Assembly: GCA_004431415.1 (NCBI GenBank)
Contig: QPMI01000049.1
Span: 279,245-343,244 of the forward strand
Source of the DNA: Cyanophora paradoxa
Taxonomy: Eukaryota; Glaucocystophyceae; Cyanophorales; Cyanophoraceae
DNA: 64,000 nucleotides
Direction of reading: 5' to 3'
The notes under the pieces were generated by a model. The model did not search any database. It worked only from the letters and a program-made list of their open reading frames with translations, and had not been told where the DNA came from. Shown here in pieces: positions 33,076 to 44,981 of this stretch (its first letter is position 1; every line of letters begins with the position of its first letter). The translations under genes and the position numbers were made by a program.

Positions 33076-36000
33076 GTCACGATTGGGTGCGTTGCTTCTC
33101 GAATCGTGAGTGCGTACGCGTTGCGGATTCGCCCGCTCATGTGCGCATGCCCCGCTGACCGCCCTGCGCAGCCGTGTGCGCTCGCTCGTTCCTCGCATCG
33201 GCTCAGCTCGTGTGAGGCCCGCCTTCACGCCCTTCCCGCTCTAAGCGGCGCCCCGCTGACCGCCCTGCGCAGCTTGCCCTGGGCCGGAGCCGTGGACTAG
33301 ATCGAGATGCCGTCTTATAGTCTACGCGACGTCCACTACTATCATAGGTGCGCAGCTGTCGCCCGGGTGCCGCAGTGCGCGAGATGCGGTGGTGCGGTTC
33401 TTGATGACGCCGCAGCTTGATTCCATTCTGGGGGACGACTTTGGGCCCGCCTTGGAGCCCCCGCCTCCAGGCCCGCCACCTCCTCCCTCCGTGCCCTCCG
33501 CCTCTCCGGCCCGTGCGCGCCGCCCCCCCTCCCCGCCCCTGCATGATCATGATCATGACCAACGATTTTGATCCGCGCGCGCCTCCTAATCATGCCATGA
33601 TGGGCCCTCGCGCGCGCGCGCGCAGCTGGTCGCCGTTTGTTCGATGTACGCTTACTTCATACCCCTCAGGTTTGAATACTTTGATTTGATTGGAGGGCCG
33701 GGCCGGGCCGGGGTGCGCATGGGGCCCCCGGTACCGGTCTGAATCTCGTCCGGTGCCGCCCGCGGCCGCCCGCGCAGCTGAACGCGACACCACCCCACCT
33801 CCGCGTGGACCTCGGCCTCTCGGTCAGATCTCATCTGATCCTGATCCTGATCTGATCTGATCTGATGCCGGCCCCCGCTTCCCTCTCCGCTTGCCTCGCG
33901 GCCGCACGCACAGAACGGCATCTCCCTCGCCCTGACTTCCGTCATCGCCCTCGCGACGGGGTACCCCCGCGAGAGGGAGGTCGGCCTTAATTTGTATTGA
34001 AAAGATATTAATGCATCGGCGTACCCCCCGCGACCGTCGACCGTGACGTGACGCCCGCGCGCCCATGGCCAGGCCTCCCGGCGTTACGCCGCTATCTACG
34101 CGCGGCTCGCGACAGTCGCGCTCGGGGCGGGAACGGGCGGGGCCGGCGCCCGCGCCCGCGACCGCGGCGCTGGCCGGGGGAGGCGTGGTACATCCGCGGC
34201 CGACGGCGCCGCCGTTACCCCCGCCGAGCTGCAGCTGGCCGGCGGCGACGTCGACCGGCTCGCGGCCCGCCGCTTGAGCACCGAATCCGCCGCCGAGCCG
34301 CCCCCGGGCGAGCCCCGCGCTCGCCGCTGGCTCCGCAAGGTGCCGACCCCCAATCGCGGCCCAGCATGTTAATATTGAATTGCTTGAACTTCCTCCCTCC
34401 CGCAGATCACCCTTGCGTTCCCTGACCCGGAAGAGGAGGAGGGATACCGCCGGGTGCGCGGGCCGAGGCCGGGGCCGGGGCCGGGGCCCCGGGCAGGGGC
34501 CGCCGCCCCTGCTGCTGGGGGCCCGTGATGATAATAAATATTCTAATCCGCGCGCATTAATATTTCGCGGAGGATGCGATTGCCTAGGATATATATTAAC
34601 TGATAGATTTCGCGGTCAACCAACAATATCGCGGATATCGATCGGACCGTTGCAATTGGCGCGGCCTCCGCCGGCCAGGGCCCCGGGGCGCCTTAAGCTC
34701 GCAACCACAATCGCGCTAGCGCTGACGAGTGCGGTCTCGCGAGCGGCAGTGGTGCGTGCGGAACGCGCGCAAGCGAACGGTCCTCTACGCCGCCGCCCTT
34801 CTCGTCTCCTTCTCCGTGGTGCGGTACCCCGGCCGACTCCTTCCCTGCACTGCCGATTGCGACCCGCGCGGGGATTTGATTTGAGCGCCGCCCCGCTTGG
34901 ACGCAGGTGGCCGTCACGCTCTGGAGCCGGCAGCGACGCTCGCCCGACCCCGGGAAACGCCCCCCGGCTTCTGGCGGGCCTCCTGGGCGGGGGGATACTC
35001 CCCGGCGCCCTCGTCGTTGGCGCCGCTGCCGTACCTCGCCTATGGCGCGCCGTTTTCGCGCGCGGCTGGATGCACCAGGTCCCCCCCCCTCCCCCCCCCC
35101 TCCCCCCCCCCCCTCCTCCCCTCGCTCCCCTTTCCCCTGAATTCTTCTTTATCTTTTAAGCTTCGCCATTAAGCTCATGATCGACTTCGAATTCGATTTC
35201 GGCCTCTGCGCTCAGCGGCGCGCGCGCGCGCCCTCCCATCCGATATCGATGCCCGGCCCGCAGCACGCGACCGCGCTGGCGGTGGTGGCCGCCGAGACCG
35301 CATGCCTCGGCCTCATCGCCGTCCTCCCCGGCGGCCGCCGCAACAAGACCCCCGACGACGGCGCCGTGCGCTATTTTTAGCCGGATCTATTCTTGGCTCA
35401 TGCGGGTGATGACGGGTACGGCCAGATCTGGTGGTCCCTCGTGATCCTCTCCGACGCCGTACCCCTCACCATGGTCACCCTCCGCGTCCGCTTCGCGTGG
35501 TCTGTCCGCGTACCCCTTCCCTCCCCACCCCCTCCCCCCTCCTCGCCCCCCCGCCTTGAGCTTGCGCCCCCGTGGGATGTGCATGCGCAGGGCCCTGGGG
35601 GCGCTGGCGTGCTGCCTGGTGCCCTTCGCGTCGGCGGCCCTCCTCGCGGACCGCGGCGCCCGCATCATCTCCATCTTCGCCCCCTTCACGTGAGCCCGGC
35701 CCGCAACGACGCATCTAAATCCATAGCCAGATTTGCGCCTAGAGCTAAAGCATAATCTTGGGATTCGGCCTTGGTAATCTTGAAATTCATTACTCCAGTT
35801 CATGCCCACGCTTAGCTTCGAAATCCGCTAATCTGATGTGATACGTACGCGTGCAGGGGCCTGGCGGTGGCGGCGTGCCGGGACTCGGAGCGGGAGCGGC
35901 GGCAGCTGTGGCGCGAGCTCGTGGCAGAGGCGGCGGCCCTCCGCACCGCCGCCGCCGCCGCCCGCGCCTCTCCGGGGGCCGAGGGCGAGGGCGAGGGCGG

Positions 36001-36277
36001 CCCGAGCGAGGCCTCCGGCTCGAGCGGGCGGGGGGGTACCGGAGGGCCCCTCAACTTCCGCAAGTTCGACTCGCGCATCAAAGTGGCCTCACTGAACCTC
36101 GCCATCGCCGAGATGCAGGCCGAGGCGGTCTCCGGCGGCGGCTCCGGCCGCGCCTCCCGTGCGTCGCGGGCCTCTTCTTCGAACGCGCCCCACGTGCACG
36201 GCCAGCGGCCGGACTCCGGGACGGGCGCCGGCGCAGGCGTCCACGTGCACGCTCATGCCTTGCAATTGCAGCAGTAA
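33076..36277 (+). CDS. Multi-pass membrane protein with cytosolic coiled C-terminus, unknown family
   Basis: Successive exons carry hydrophobic spans: LVAVCSMYAYFIPLR (33625), NGISLALTSVIALATG (33914), ASRRYAAIYARLATVALGAG (34073), RTVLYAAALLVSFSV (about 34770-34820), HATALAVVAAETACLGLIAV (35265), IWWSLVILSDAVPLTMVTLR (35427) and ALGALACCLVPFASAALLAD (from 35591). That is about seven spans. Before the spans lies RDAVVRFLMTPQLDSILGDD with a proline run (33395-33500). After them comes a charged tail, CRDSERERRQLWRELVAEAA and FRKFDSRIKVASLNLAIAEM, stop at 36277. The plan fits a receptor or transporter but no signature was recognised. The start (MSRLGALLLES, 33076) and the exon around 34910-35080 are uncertain. 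The acceptor sequence ccccgctgaccgccctgcgc occurs twice, at 33150 and 33251. Confidence 0.5.
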
Positions 36278-36931
36278 TATCGGTCGTAGCGCTGTAGCTG
36301 TAGATAATTCGATAGATTATGATCTTGAGCGCGATAGATTTGGATCTTGAGCGGGACCTTCGGGTCCTTTTCGCCAGCTATTAAAATCCCTCCAGCTTCA
36401 CAGCAGCAATCATTTGAATCATCGTGATCATGGCTTGTAATTGTAGCTAGCGCTATATATATGATATAATGTAGAGATAGCAGTTAGAGCTATGTATTCA
36501 TCATGAGCTCGAGCTCGAGCAGCGCAGTTCACATATCTAGATATTTATATCCATTTATAGGTCACCTTTCATTTTGCGATATCGCGCGCGAATCGACTTT
36601 GCGCATGCAGCTTTATAATTACTCTTCGAATTCCTTTCTTTTTCGCCCATCGGATCATCAGATCAGTCACTGATTATAACGTTAACTGCACTGCGTGCGT
36701 GCAATACTCTGTAGCTGTCAGGTGGATTTCTGAAGTTCTGTTATTCAAACTCTGAATTTCCGATACACGCTAGGCACTGGCTGCTGGACGGCACTCTTGC
36801 GCATCATAGTGGGCAGGCAAGGGAGCAGAGCCGAACCGAAGCAAGAGCGCGCGCGGAGGAAGGCACGTCGAACGAGGCCGAGGGAGGGATTGGGGGGGGG
36901 GGGGGGGGGGGGGGGAGCAAGCTGAAGGGGC
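36278..36931. other. Gap between convergent genes, AT-rich then a G run
   Basis: Non-coding, with GATC and CTAG palindromes and an atatatatgatata stretch near 36450. A run of about 24 G (36892-36915) lies just before the stop of the bZIP gene on the other strand. No gene is seen. Confidence 0.5.
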
Positions 36932-39164
36932 CTACACGAGGCTGCCGAGGGCCCCCAGGGGCCCGGGCTCTGCCTTCACGTCCACAGGCGGCAGCTCGGG
37001 CGATCCAAGCCCGAAGAGCCCAAAGCCGGCGGGCAGGCCCAGCCCCAAGCCCGTACCCAGAGCGCCCGGGAATGACGGGGACTCGGGCGGGGGGGGCAGG
37101 CCTAGGGGGGGTACGGGCAGGAAGGTGGGCTCGTCGGGGGCGGGGGCCGCGCCGTCGTCGGCGGCCGCCAACGGGGCCGCCGAGCCCTGCGGCGTGTGCG
37201 GGGCCGAGTCCTGGAGGTACTGGGCCAGCTGCGGGGTACGCCGTCAGACATGGGGCGGCGGCGAGAGGGGCGGGGGCACGGCGCGCCTCGCGGGTCACGG
37301 CCTCGCGGATCAGATCGCGGAGCATGTCGGGGGGTATGCCTGCCCCGGCGGGGGCGGGGGCGGCGGCGGCGCGGGGCGCTGGTCGCCGTAGTCCCCCCGA
37401 CGCGGCCGCAGCCGGATCCGCGGTGCGCTTGCGGGCGGCCGGCGCTGCGGCCGCGCGCGGGTGGGCGGCCGCGGCCGGGGAGAAGCGGCGGGCCGCGCGG
37501 CCGCGGACGGGGCGTGGGGTACGTGCATCGAGGAGAAAGATTCGGGGGAGGGGGAGGGGGAGGCGTCGACGTGGGGGTACACGGCGGGGCTGAAGGCGGG
37601 GGCCGGGGGGGAATGGGAGGCGTGGCTGAGAACGGGGGACGGTACGGCGTCGTCATTGGGTACCAGATCGAATCGGTACCCGATGATCGACTCCTGAAAG
37701 AGGGGGAGTTGCCTGCCGCGGGAGGGAAGGGGGAAGATCGGTCAAGGGGTACACGCGTTCAAGAGAGGGGCGGGCGAGGGGGTACGCACTCCTCGATCCA
37801 GGCGAACCGGCCGGCGATCTGCGCTCGGGTACGGCGATGAGACCATGGCGGGAAGGGTAAGAGGCTCGGGGGGTACACCTGCTCGGGGTTCATGACGCCC
37901 ACGATGTTCTTCTCAAGAGCCTCCGAGAACCATCGGTCCTCGCTCTCGAATTCGTCCGCCAGCGACTGCGAAAGAAGCGAGTCGGGGTACCGTCGAAGTC
38001 AGAGGTGCAGGCGGGGTACTGGACGCACGACGACCTCCTCCAGAAGCTCTGCCGGATCGGTGAGGGGGGTACAGGCGGCGGGGCGGGTACGCGCGCACTC
38101 CGCACGCGTCGCTTCGTCTCGAGCATGCGCCGGGTACGCTCCTCGTTCTCCTGCAGGAAGGTGCGGATGTACCCCTTCTGCGCCGGGGCCAGGGGCAGGC
38201 CCTTGTACTTCGGGTTGCTGAACATGTGGTAGATCTGCGTCCGGTACCCCCCTTCAGGACAGTACGAGCGGGTACTCGATTTCGCCCGCGGACACCTCAC
38301 GGTCGATTGGGTCCTCGGGCTCTGCGCGGGGAGGGTACCGGTCTGAGGAGGCGGGGGGTGGGGGCGCGGCGGCGCTGGGGGCAGGGAGGGCGTACCCACG
38401 CCCGCCCTGTCGAGCTCGAGCCATCTCACCATCGTGTGAACGTGTATCTCCTGGATACGGGGCGTCGGCGCTGACGGGGGGAACGAGGCCGGAGGCGGGG
38501 CGGGATTCGAACCGAGAACCCGATGGGGTTGATTATGCGGGGGAGGTTCCGGATGGCGCCGACCACGGACGTCGTCACGCCCCGCCGCGCTGCGGTCGCC
38601 TTCCCTTCAGCTCCGGCCCGCGGCGGGCGCGGCCGGCCGCTTCGGTCGCACCGGCGAGGGCCTTCTGGATGGTTGGGAGCAGCGCTTCTGGGAGGCCTTG
38701 CACGAGGCTCTTCGCCGCAACGCGAATGGATGCCGCCATGTCGTTCGCGAGGCTCGAGACGCCAATGCCCGTCCCGGCCAGCATCCTTCTCAGCTGCTCC
38801 ATCTCCTGCGAACGAGTCCGGTTCGAACGAACGAATCCGAAGAGCCCGCCGGCGGGCGCGGGGCGCGGGGCGCAACGTCCTTGAGGACGGCGTTCTCCTC
38901 AGCCAGTGTCTTCTCTTGCTCCTACCAGGCGTGTCAGCTGCGGAGTCCGGCTCGCGGGAGCGCGGGACGCGTACCTTCTTCTTCTGGCGGAAGCGCCGAC
39001 TCGCCTCGCGAGATTTTACGCGCTGCGGCGGCTCGGGTGAGAACCTCGGCTGCCACGGCGCATGAGGCACGCAGGGCGCTCGCCTTGGCCTCCTCGCGCG
39101 GGTCGCCGCAGTCTGACATCGAGTCTCCTGCGGCCGCAGCCGCGGCCGCGGCTGAAGACGACAT
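36932..39164 (-). CDS. bZIP protein with atypical basic region and long proline-rich C-terminus
   Basis: It is a likely DNA-binding regulator in the nucleus. The start at 39164 gives MSSSAAAAAAAAGDSMSDCG. A GC-AG intron (39023-39083) joins DPREEAK to RVKSREASRRFRQKKK. The next exons give EQEKTLAEENAVLKD and EMEQLRRMLAGTGIGVSSL. This makes the exact bZIP register N-x7-R-x9-L with Leu at three heptads, but Ser stands where the invariant Asn should be. Further exons include SLVQGLPEALLPTIQKALAG, VVGAIRNLPRIINPI, IQEIHVHTMVRWLELDRAG, NPKYKGLPLAPAQKGYIRTF, SLADEFESEDRWFSEALEKN, GIPPDMLRDLIREAVTREAR and a Pro/Gly tail ending GPLGALGSLV. Whether all these exons belong to one gene is an inference from strand and order. 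Introns between 37660 and 38500 are only roughly placed. Confidence 0.6.
39023..39083 (-). other. GC-AG intron before the bZIP basic region
   Basis: The donor is AAG then GCGAGC and the acceptor GCCGCAG. Splicing shifts the Ala-rich first frame into the frame that encodes the basic region. Without it the basic region has no ATG start. Confidence 0.65.
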
Positions 39165-42100
39165 CGCGACGCCTGCAGCGCGCTGGAGCACACGCGGCTC
39201 GATCGCCGACGCTGTCAAGCACCGGTCGGAACCGTCCGGGCGGACCAGAGCACCTGGAGCGGCGTGCCTCGCTGGATTCCGCAGGTTACAGGCCTGCGGC
39301 GGGCCGGCGGCGCTCTAGCTAGAGAAGCAGAGCTCCGATGAAAAAAATGTTGAATTCACGTACGCGGCAACGATGGCTGGGCCAGCCTTCCTGGCGGTGG
39401 CTGCGCCGGCGGCGATCCCTCGTGCCCTGCAGTCAGCGGCGGATGCACACTCAACTTCTTGCACCAGCCGTCACATCGCGTCCTTCGACAGGTGCGAGGA
39501 TCCGTGCGCCCAGACCTCGTGCGCAACCATATGCATGCATATAGGCTGCGAACCGCTCGATCCTTTAGCGAGCAGCATCGCGCTAGCTCCGCTAGCGGTG
39601 CCCGGCATGGATTCCGCCAGCTGCGCTCGCCCGAGCGCGCGCGCGCGGCCCTGGCCAATCGAGATGCGAACGCTCCCACGCACGCGCTGGCCACCGTCGT
39701 GACCTCTGCCGCCCTTCGCGCAGGTCCCGGAAGCGCCGCGCACCACTGCAGCGGAGCTCCTTCGCGATCGAATTCTAGATCTAGATCTAGATCGTCTGCA
39801 TCGATCTAGATCTTGTCCGATGCGCATGCGGGAAGCGCTTAAGCACGTGAAGCAGCCGAAGCACTAGAGCGCAGGAAGAAGGCCCGCGCCGACGCATACG
39901 CCGCGTTCCGGTGCGCGCCTGCAGCTGCAGCGCGTATAGCTGGCCGCGGCCTCGATCGCGAGCTCGGCGCCCGCCGCGGGCCGCGCGCGGCGTTGACGTA
40001 CGCGTTTCGCTTACGCTCTCGGCTTCTGACGGGACTCCGGTTCACGCAGACGCGAATTTTATATTTAATTAGACGCGCAGTTACGAAGTGTCGTCGTGCA
40101 CGTGCCGGTGAGCACTGCGGCAAGCTCAAGTAAGCACGTCCGGATCCGCGCCGCGTGCGCAGCGCCGGCGCGGCTGAACCCGCGGCCGGCGCTTCGCCCA
40201 CACTGTGACAGATGGTGCCCCGCAGCTCGAGGGCCGCCCCTCGGCGCGCCCCGCTCGCCGCCCCGCCCGCCGCCTCGGCTTTCTCGACTGGAGCTCGAGC
40301 TCGAGGTTCGCAGGACGGGCCCCGGCAGCGCCGCCGCCCGCCCGGCCCCGCGCCGACGCTGCTGACGCCCTCTGCGGTCGGCAGGCTGCAGGGCCCCGGG
40401 GGCCGACCCCAAGCCCGAGGCGGGCGGCCCGTGGGGGCGGTACACGGGGTCCAGAGGTGCGCCACGCCTGAGCAAACCCCGGAACTAGGCTTTGAATGAA
40501 CTAAATGAATTCGAATAAGAAACCGTATACGTATCTCATAATCACAATAAGCCCGGCGGCCCGTCCGCTAAGCCCCTCTCATGCCATGGCCCTGCAGGAG
40601 GTGATGCACGTGCACAGGGCCTGGCTCTGCCAGACTGCACGCCGCCCCGCCTGCCGCCCCGCCTGCCGCCGGCCGCCTGCCACCGGCCGCCCGCTTCAGC
40701 TTCTTCGACTCCAGGTTGGCCGAATCTGCCGCCCCGGAGCCTAGCAGTGCGCCTCCAATTTTGCAAGTAAGCCCGAGCTTATGATCATGATCAGTAAGCC
40801 CGCCGCGCCCTTACATATGCCGTGGCCCCGCAGGAGGTTGTGTGATCATGATGTGCGGGGCACGGGGCCCACTTTCCGCGCCGCCCGCCACTCCATGACC
40901 AGCTTTTTCGACTCCAGGTTCGCAGGCCTAGGTCTAGGGGTCCGCCGTGCGCCCCGCCCCGGCCGGCCACGGCCGACGCTGCTGCTGCCCCCGTCTGCAG
41001 GGGCGACCTCACGCCCGGGCCTCTTACCTCTCGATCGAGCTCGCTGCCCAGGCGGACCTCGACGCCCGCGGCGGATCCGGACCGGAGCTACCAGCTCAGT
41101 GCGCCCCGCGGTAGAGCCAGCACGTGCACTGCGCCCCGACTGAGGCGAGCTCGTTTAATTTAAATATAAACTGACCCCGGCTCGGCGGTCCGCCCCGCCG
41201 CGCTCTACAGCTAGCGCCCTGATTGCAAGGGGGGGTACCCCCTCCCTTGCTCCCCTGGTGAGTTGGTGCGGCGTACTTTCTGTGTTAGCAATTTTTGTAA
41301 GATGAGATTCTTTGCATGCACTCTCGTATAGGTGTGATCGCACCATAGCCACTGCGAGCGGCGGGAAAAAATGCAATGGCGGGGCTGCGCAAACATGTCG
41401 AAGCCGCTCCTCACCTGCTATTGCTATATGCGCCAAACCACGTGCTCCTGATTGCTCTTAATGCGCTCTACAAAATCTGTCATACATGCCTGGGCTCGAG
41501 AAGCGGCGCGTCGCGCGCTAGGCCGCCTCAAGTACCTGTTGTACCGGGCGCCGGAAAAAGTGCTCCTGAGAGTTTCGGCCGATATCGTGTTGCAGTACCC
41601 GTGACTCGAAGGGGGGAATGGAGCAGGGGGGAATGGATCGGAGCATGGATATGGGTGGCTGGCGCCAGCGCTCCACCGGTACCTGCAGCTGGACCGGACG
41701 AAGCAGCAAGCGAAGCAGCTGTGCATGAGCTCGCAGCTCCGTTCGCGACGCCGCGTTCCGGGCCGCGGCGTTCCGCCTACGCTCTCGGTTTCTGACGTTC
41801 GAGAATTCTGCGTACTACGGTAGGCGGAGCGTCGTGCCGAGCTCGAGGCGGACGAGGGCCGCCGGCACCGTGCGGGCACAGCCGCGCGCGGATGCATATG
41901 CGCTCCTGGTGGCGAATGCGGGAACAGTCGCCCTGGCCTGGTGGCGGAGAGCGCCCTGGTGGCGGAGAGCGCCCGGGGCCGGAAGATAACGAAGGACGCC
42001 GCGCGACGCCGGCTGTACATGTGTGCGCGGCGCTGCGCGCCCGCGACCGCGGCGTTTTGCCAACGCTAGCGCTCTCGGTTTCTGACGGACTCTGATCATG

Positions 42101-44981
42101 ATCAAGCAGACTCCAGCTTGATGCATATGTTGTCAAGCGCAGTTCAAGCACGGGGCGGGTCGCCACTTGCACGCGGGGCGCCTCGGCCCCACGTATGCGT
42201 GGCTTGAATTCGAACCGCGCGCGGCCGGCGCTCCGTAGCAGAGTGTACATGTGCACGTGGCGGCCGCAGCGTCGCAGCATGCGCAGCTGCTCCTACAGCT
42301 AGTACGTCGCGCCGGACTCCTACAGCTGACGCCTCGCGATCGGCCCTGGGGCGAGCTGACGCCTCGGCCCTGCGCAGGCGATGCGCAGGGCCCGGCGCCA
42401 CCTGCCCCTCAGGGCCTCCGCCCGCTTCCCCGCCCGCTGCCCTGCCGGCTGCCTCAGCGCCGTCGACTCCAGGTTCGCTCCGCCGCTGCTGCCGCGCACC
42501 TGCATGCGCTGGCCCGGCCGCCCCCGCTGGGCCCCGCCCCTGCACGGCCGCCGTCCGGGGCGAGCTGACGCCTGTGCAGGCTATGCGCATGTGCAGGCTA
42601 GGCGCAGGGCCCGGCGCCACCTGTCTCTCCTCCCGCTTCTCCGCCCGCCGCCGCCTTAAGCTTCGCCTGCCTGCTTGCCAGGCTTGCCCGGTGCCGCCGC
42701 CCGCGACGCCACCCCACCTGCCCGCCTCGCCACCCCACCAGCCTCGCCCGGCCGCGCCGCCCGCCTCGCCTCTCTGCCCCCCCCCCCCCCCCCCCCCCAA
42801 GTACCCTGCAATGTACATGTGTACCAGTACCCCCTTGCACCTCCGCGCGCGCCCGCACTTGCCGCTCTTGCACAGGGCCGGGCGCGGTCTGCTAGTGTAC
42901 ATGTGCGCTAAATTCCATCACTGCCATCGGATGCGTAACATCCCCCTCCCGCCTCCCCTCCTTCCCCCCCCCCCCCCCCCCCCCCGCCCCCCTCCTCCTC
43001 TTGCACCTCGCGCCGCGGCGCGCGCGGCCTGCACGTGAACTGCAACTGTGCGTAGTGTGGGGGGCCCGCAGCCGGGCGCCCCGCCAGTAATTACTCCACT
43101 CCTACATGTACAGTATGATGCACCGAATCGTCGGTGTCACACGGTGATCATGATCACAGTCATGATGCACCGTCATGATCGTGCACGTGAAACGTCGGTG
43201 ATGCACGCGGTGACGTCAGGGCCGGTACCGGTGAATCGGCGGTGATCCGATGATCTGACTCTTTAATTCTTTAAATATCAATCGTTTACTATAAAAAAGG
43301 TTTCGTCCGACGGTCGTCGGAAGTATATCATATGGTATAGTCGTCCGACGGGCCGGCGACCGTCGGACGGCCCGGCCGGCGACAGGCCGGCGACGGTCCG
43401 ACGGTCCGGGACCGACTGGGAGTCTGGGAGACTGGGACTCCGGGAGTCTGGGACTCGGTCCAGAGTCTGGGACCCGGGAAGAGTCGGGGAATACGAATTA
43501 AGACCCGGCCGGCCGGAAGTCTCCGGCGACTCTCCGCGGATCCCGGAAGCGTCCGACGGGCGGAACTCGTTGACGAAGAGTATATACATACAATGATATT
43601 ATACATCGTCTGGATTGACTCTACATAATAATGAGCTCGAGAGTGGATTCAATGACACCGTGGCACAATTGGCTTGTTTTTGAACCGTTTAACATTATTA
43701 GTCTTTCAAGTTTGTGAGCTTGTCACTCATGAATCACTGAGTCATATACTAGTAGATCATGATCGATATACTAAGATTCAGTCACTGAGTCTCCGACTCT
43801 CCGCTGCACTGCGGCAACTTCGAACTTCGGAATTCGCCGGCAAGGTTAAGCCTGCAAGTTGGCTGCAACTTGCCTCAACTTGGGCCCTCAAGTTGCCTGC
43901 CGAACTCAGTGATCATGACTAGTACAGTAGTAGTACTGTCTACTGTAGAACTAGAAATATTTAGTGGGCTGCATAATTATAGTACTAAAAGTTTTTGGAC
44001 GATCTATATAGCTACTAAATATATTTTCCCGCCTGCTAAAAGCCGAGAATTCTTAGGGGTAGTCCCGTCTCCGCCATACAAGAAGCCCCGCGAAGACTGA
44101 CCTACTAAAATTATACCAGCTGCTGAAGCGGCAGTTTTGGCAAATTAAAGCACTAATTATTTTCCTGTACTAAATTAACCAGTTCTACAGTACTGCGGGC
44201 CTGCGGCCCGGCGGCCCCGGGCCCCGGCCCACCGGTGCCGGGCCCTGCCGGCCCCACTGCCGGGCAGTGCCGGCCCTGTGCCGGGCTCGCGGCCCGCGTC
44301 ACGGCCCGCGTGTGACGGCGATCCGATGATCGCGCGAGGACCGCGGCGAGGTACGGTCCGTACTATACTACGGTACGGACCGTACTACGGTACGGTACCG
44401 CCGGGCCGGCGCCGGCAGCCCCGTACGGTACTACGGTAGAGCCGGGTAGACATGTCCGTCCGGCCGCCGGGCCGCGGCCCGGCGCCGCCGGCCGCGGCGG
44501 CGCCGCGGGACTCGGGAGCCTTCAAGCTTCCGAGTTCGGCGCGAGAGGCGGCGCCGCGGCGGGACCCTTCGAATTCAGCTCCGTATATCCGATGATCTGG
44601 GATCTAGTATATTAGTAGTATATAGTATACGTACGCGTGCGCCGCGCACGTGCATGTGCATGCAGACCTGGACTCCGGGAGCGGCGCCGGCGCGTACAGG
44701 TTGAAAACAGCGATAGCGATAGCGGCGCGTACAGATTAACCGGTTGAAAACAGCTTGTGATATTTTACGCTGTTCTTTTCACCGCGGCACAGCTTAGCAG
44801 CGGTGCTGCAGCTCCCAGCGGCTGCGGTGCACGCACGGAGATGCCAAGGGAAGCTGCCGTACGCCGTTTCCGGCGTACGCGTGCGCCAGCTGCAGCTGCA
44901 GACGCCGACTGCAGCTCGAGCTCGGTTACATTACCAGATCCCGGACATGTACATCGACGTCCCACGGCGCGCACACGCTTG
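39165..44981. other. Long gene-free, palindrome-rich region
   Basis: No gene is supported over 5.8 kb. Open frames are short and of biased composition. Features: repeats of cgctctcggtttctgacg (about 40015, 41780 and 42070), repeated gagctgacgcct and aggcgcagggcccggcgcca blocks (42350-42625), many GTAC, GATC and CATG palindromes, C runs (42777-42799 and 42967-42984), a gtccgacgg repeat (43310-43400), a gactgggagtctgg repeat (43418-43480) and GGTACGGACCGTAC palindromes (44350-44400). It looks like decayed repeats or a regulatory or heterochromatin-like segment. Confidence 0.5.

Noticed and set aside
38245-38275. A 31-base intron inside the bZIP-strand gene
   Set aside because: It would join an acidic exon (EPEDPIDREVSAGEIE) to IYHMFSNPKYKG, but the length is far below the other introns here and the junction is not forced by any motif.
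39356-39827. Overlapping open frames of about 110 codons on both strands
   Set aside because: Composition follows GC and repeated dinucleotides. No splice context or motif was found, and both strands are equally open.
40096-40499. Plus-strand frames in the gene-free region
   Set aside because: Low-complexity Ala/Arg/Pro content without exon boundaries that could be linked to neighbours.
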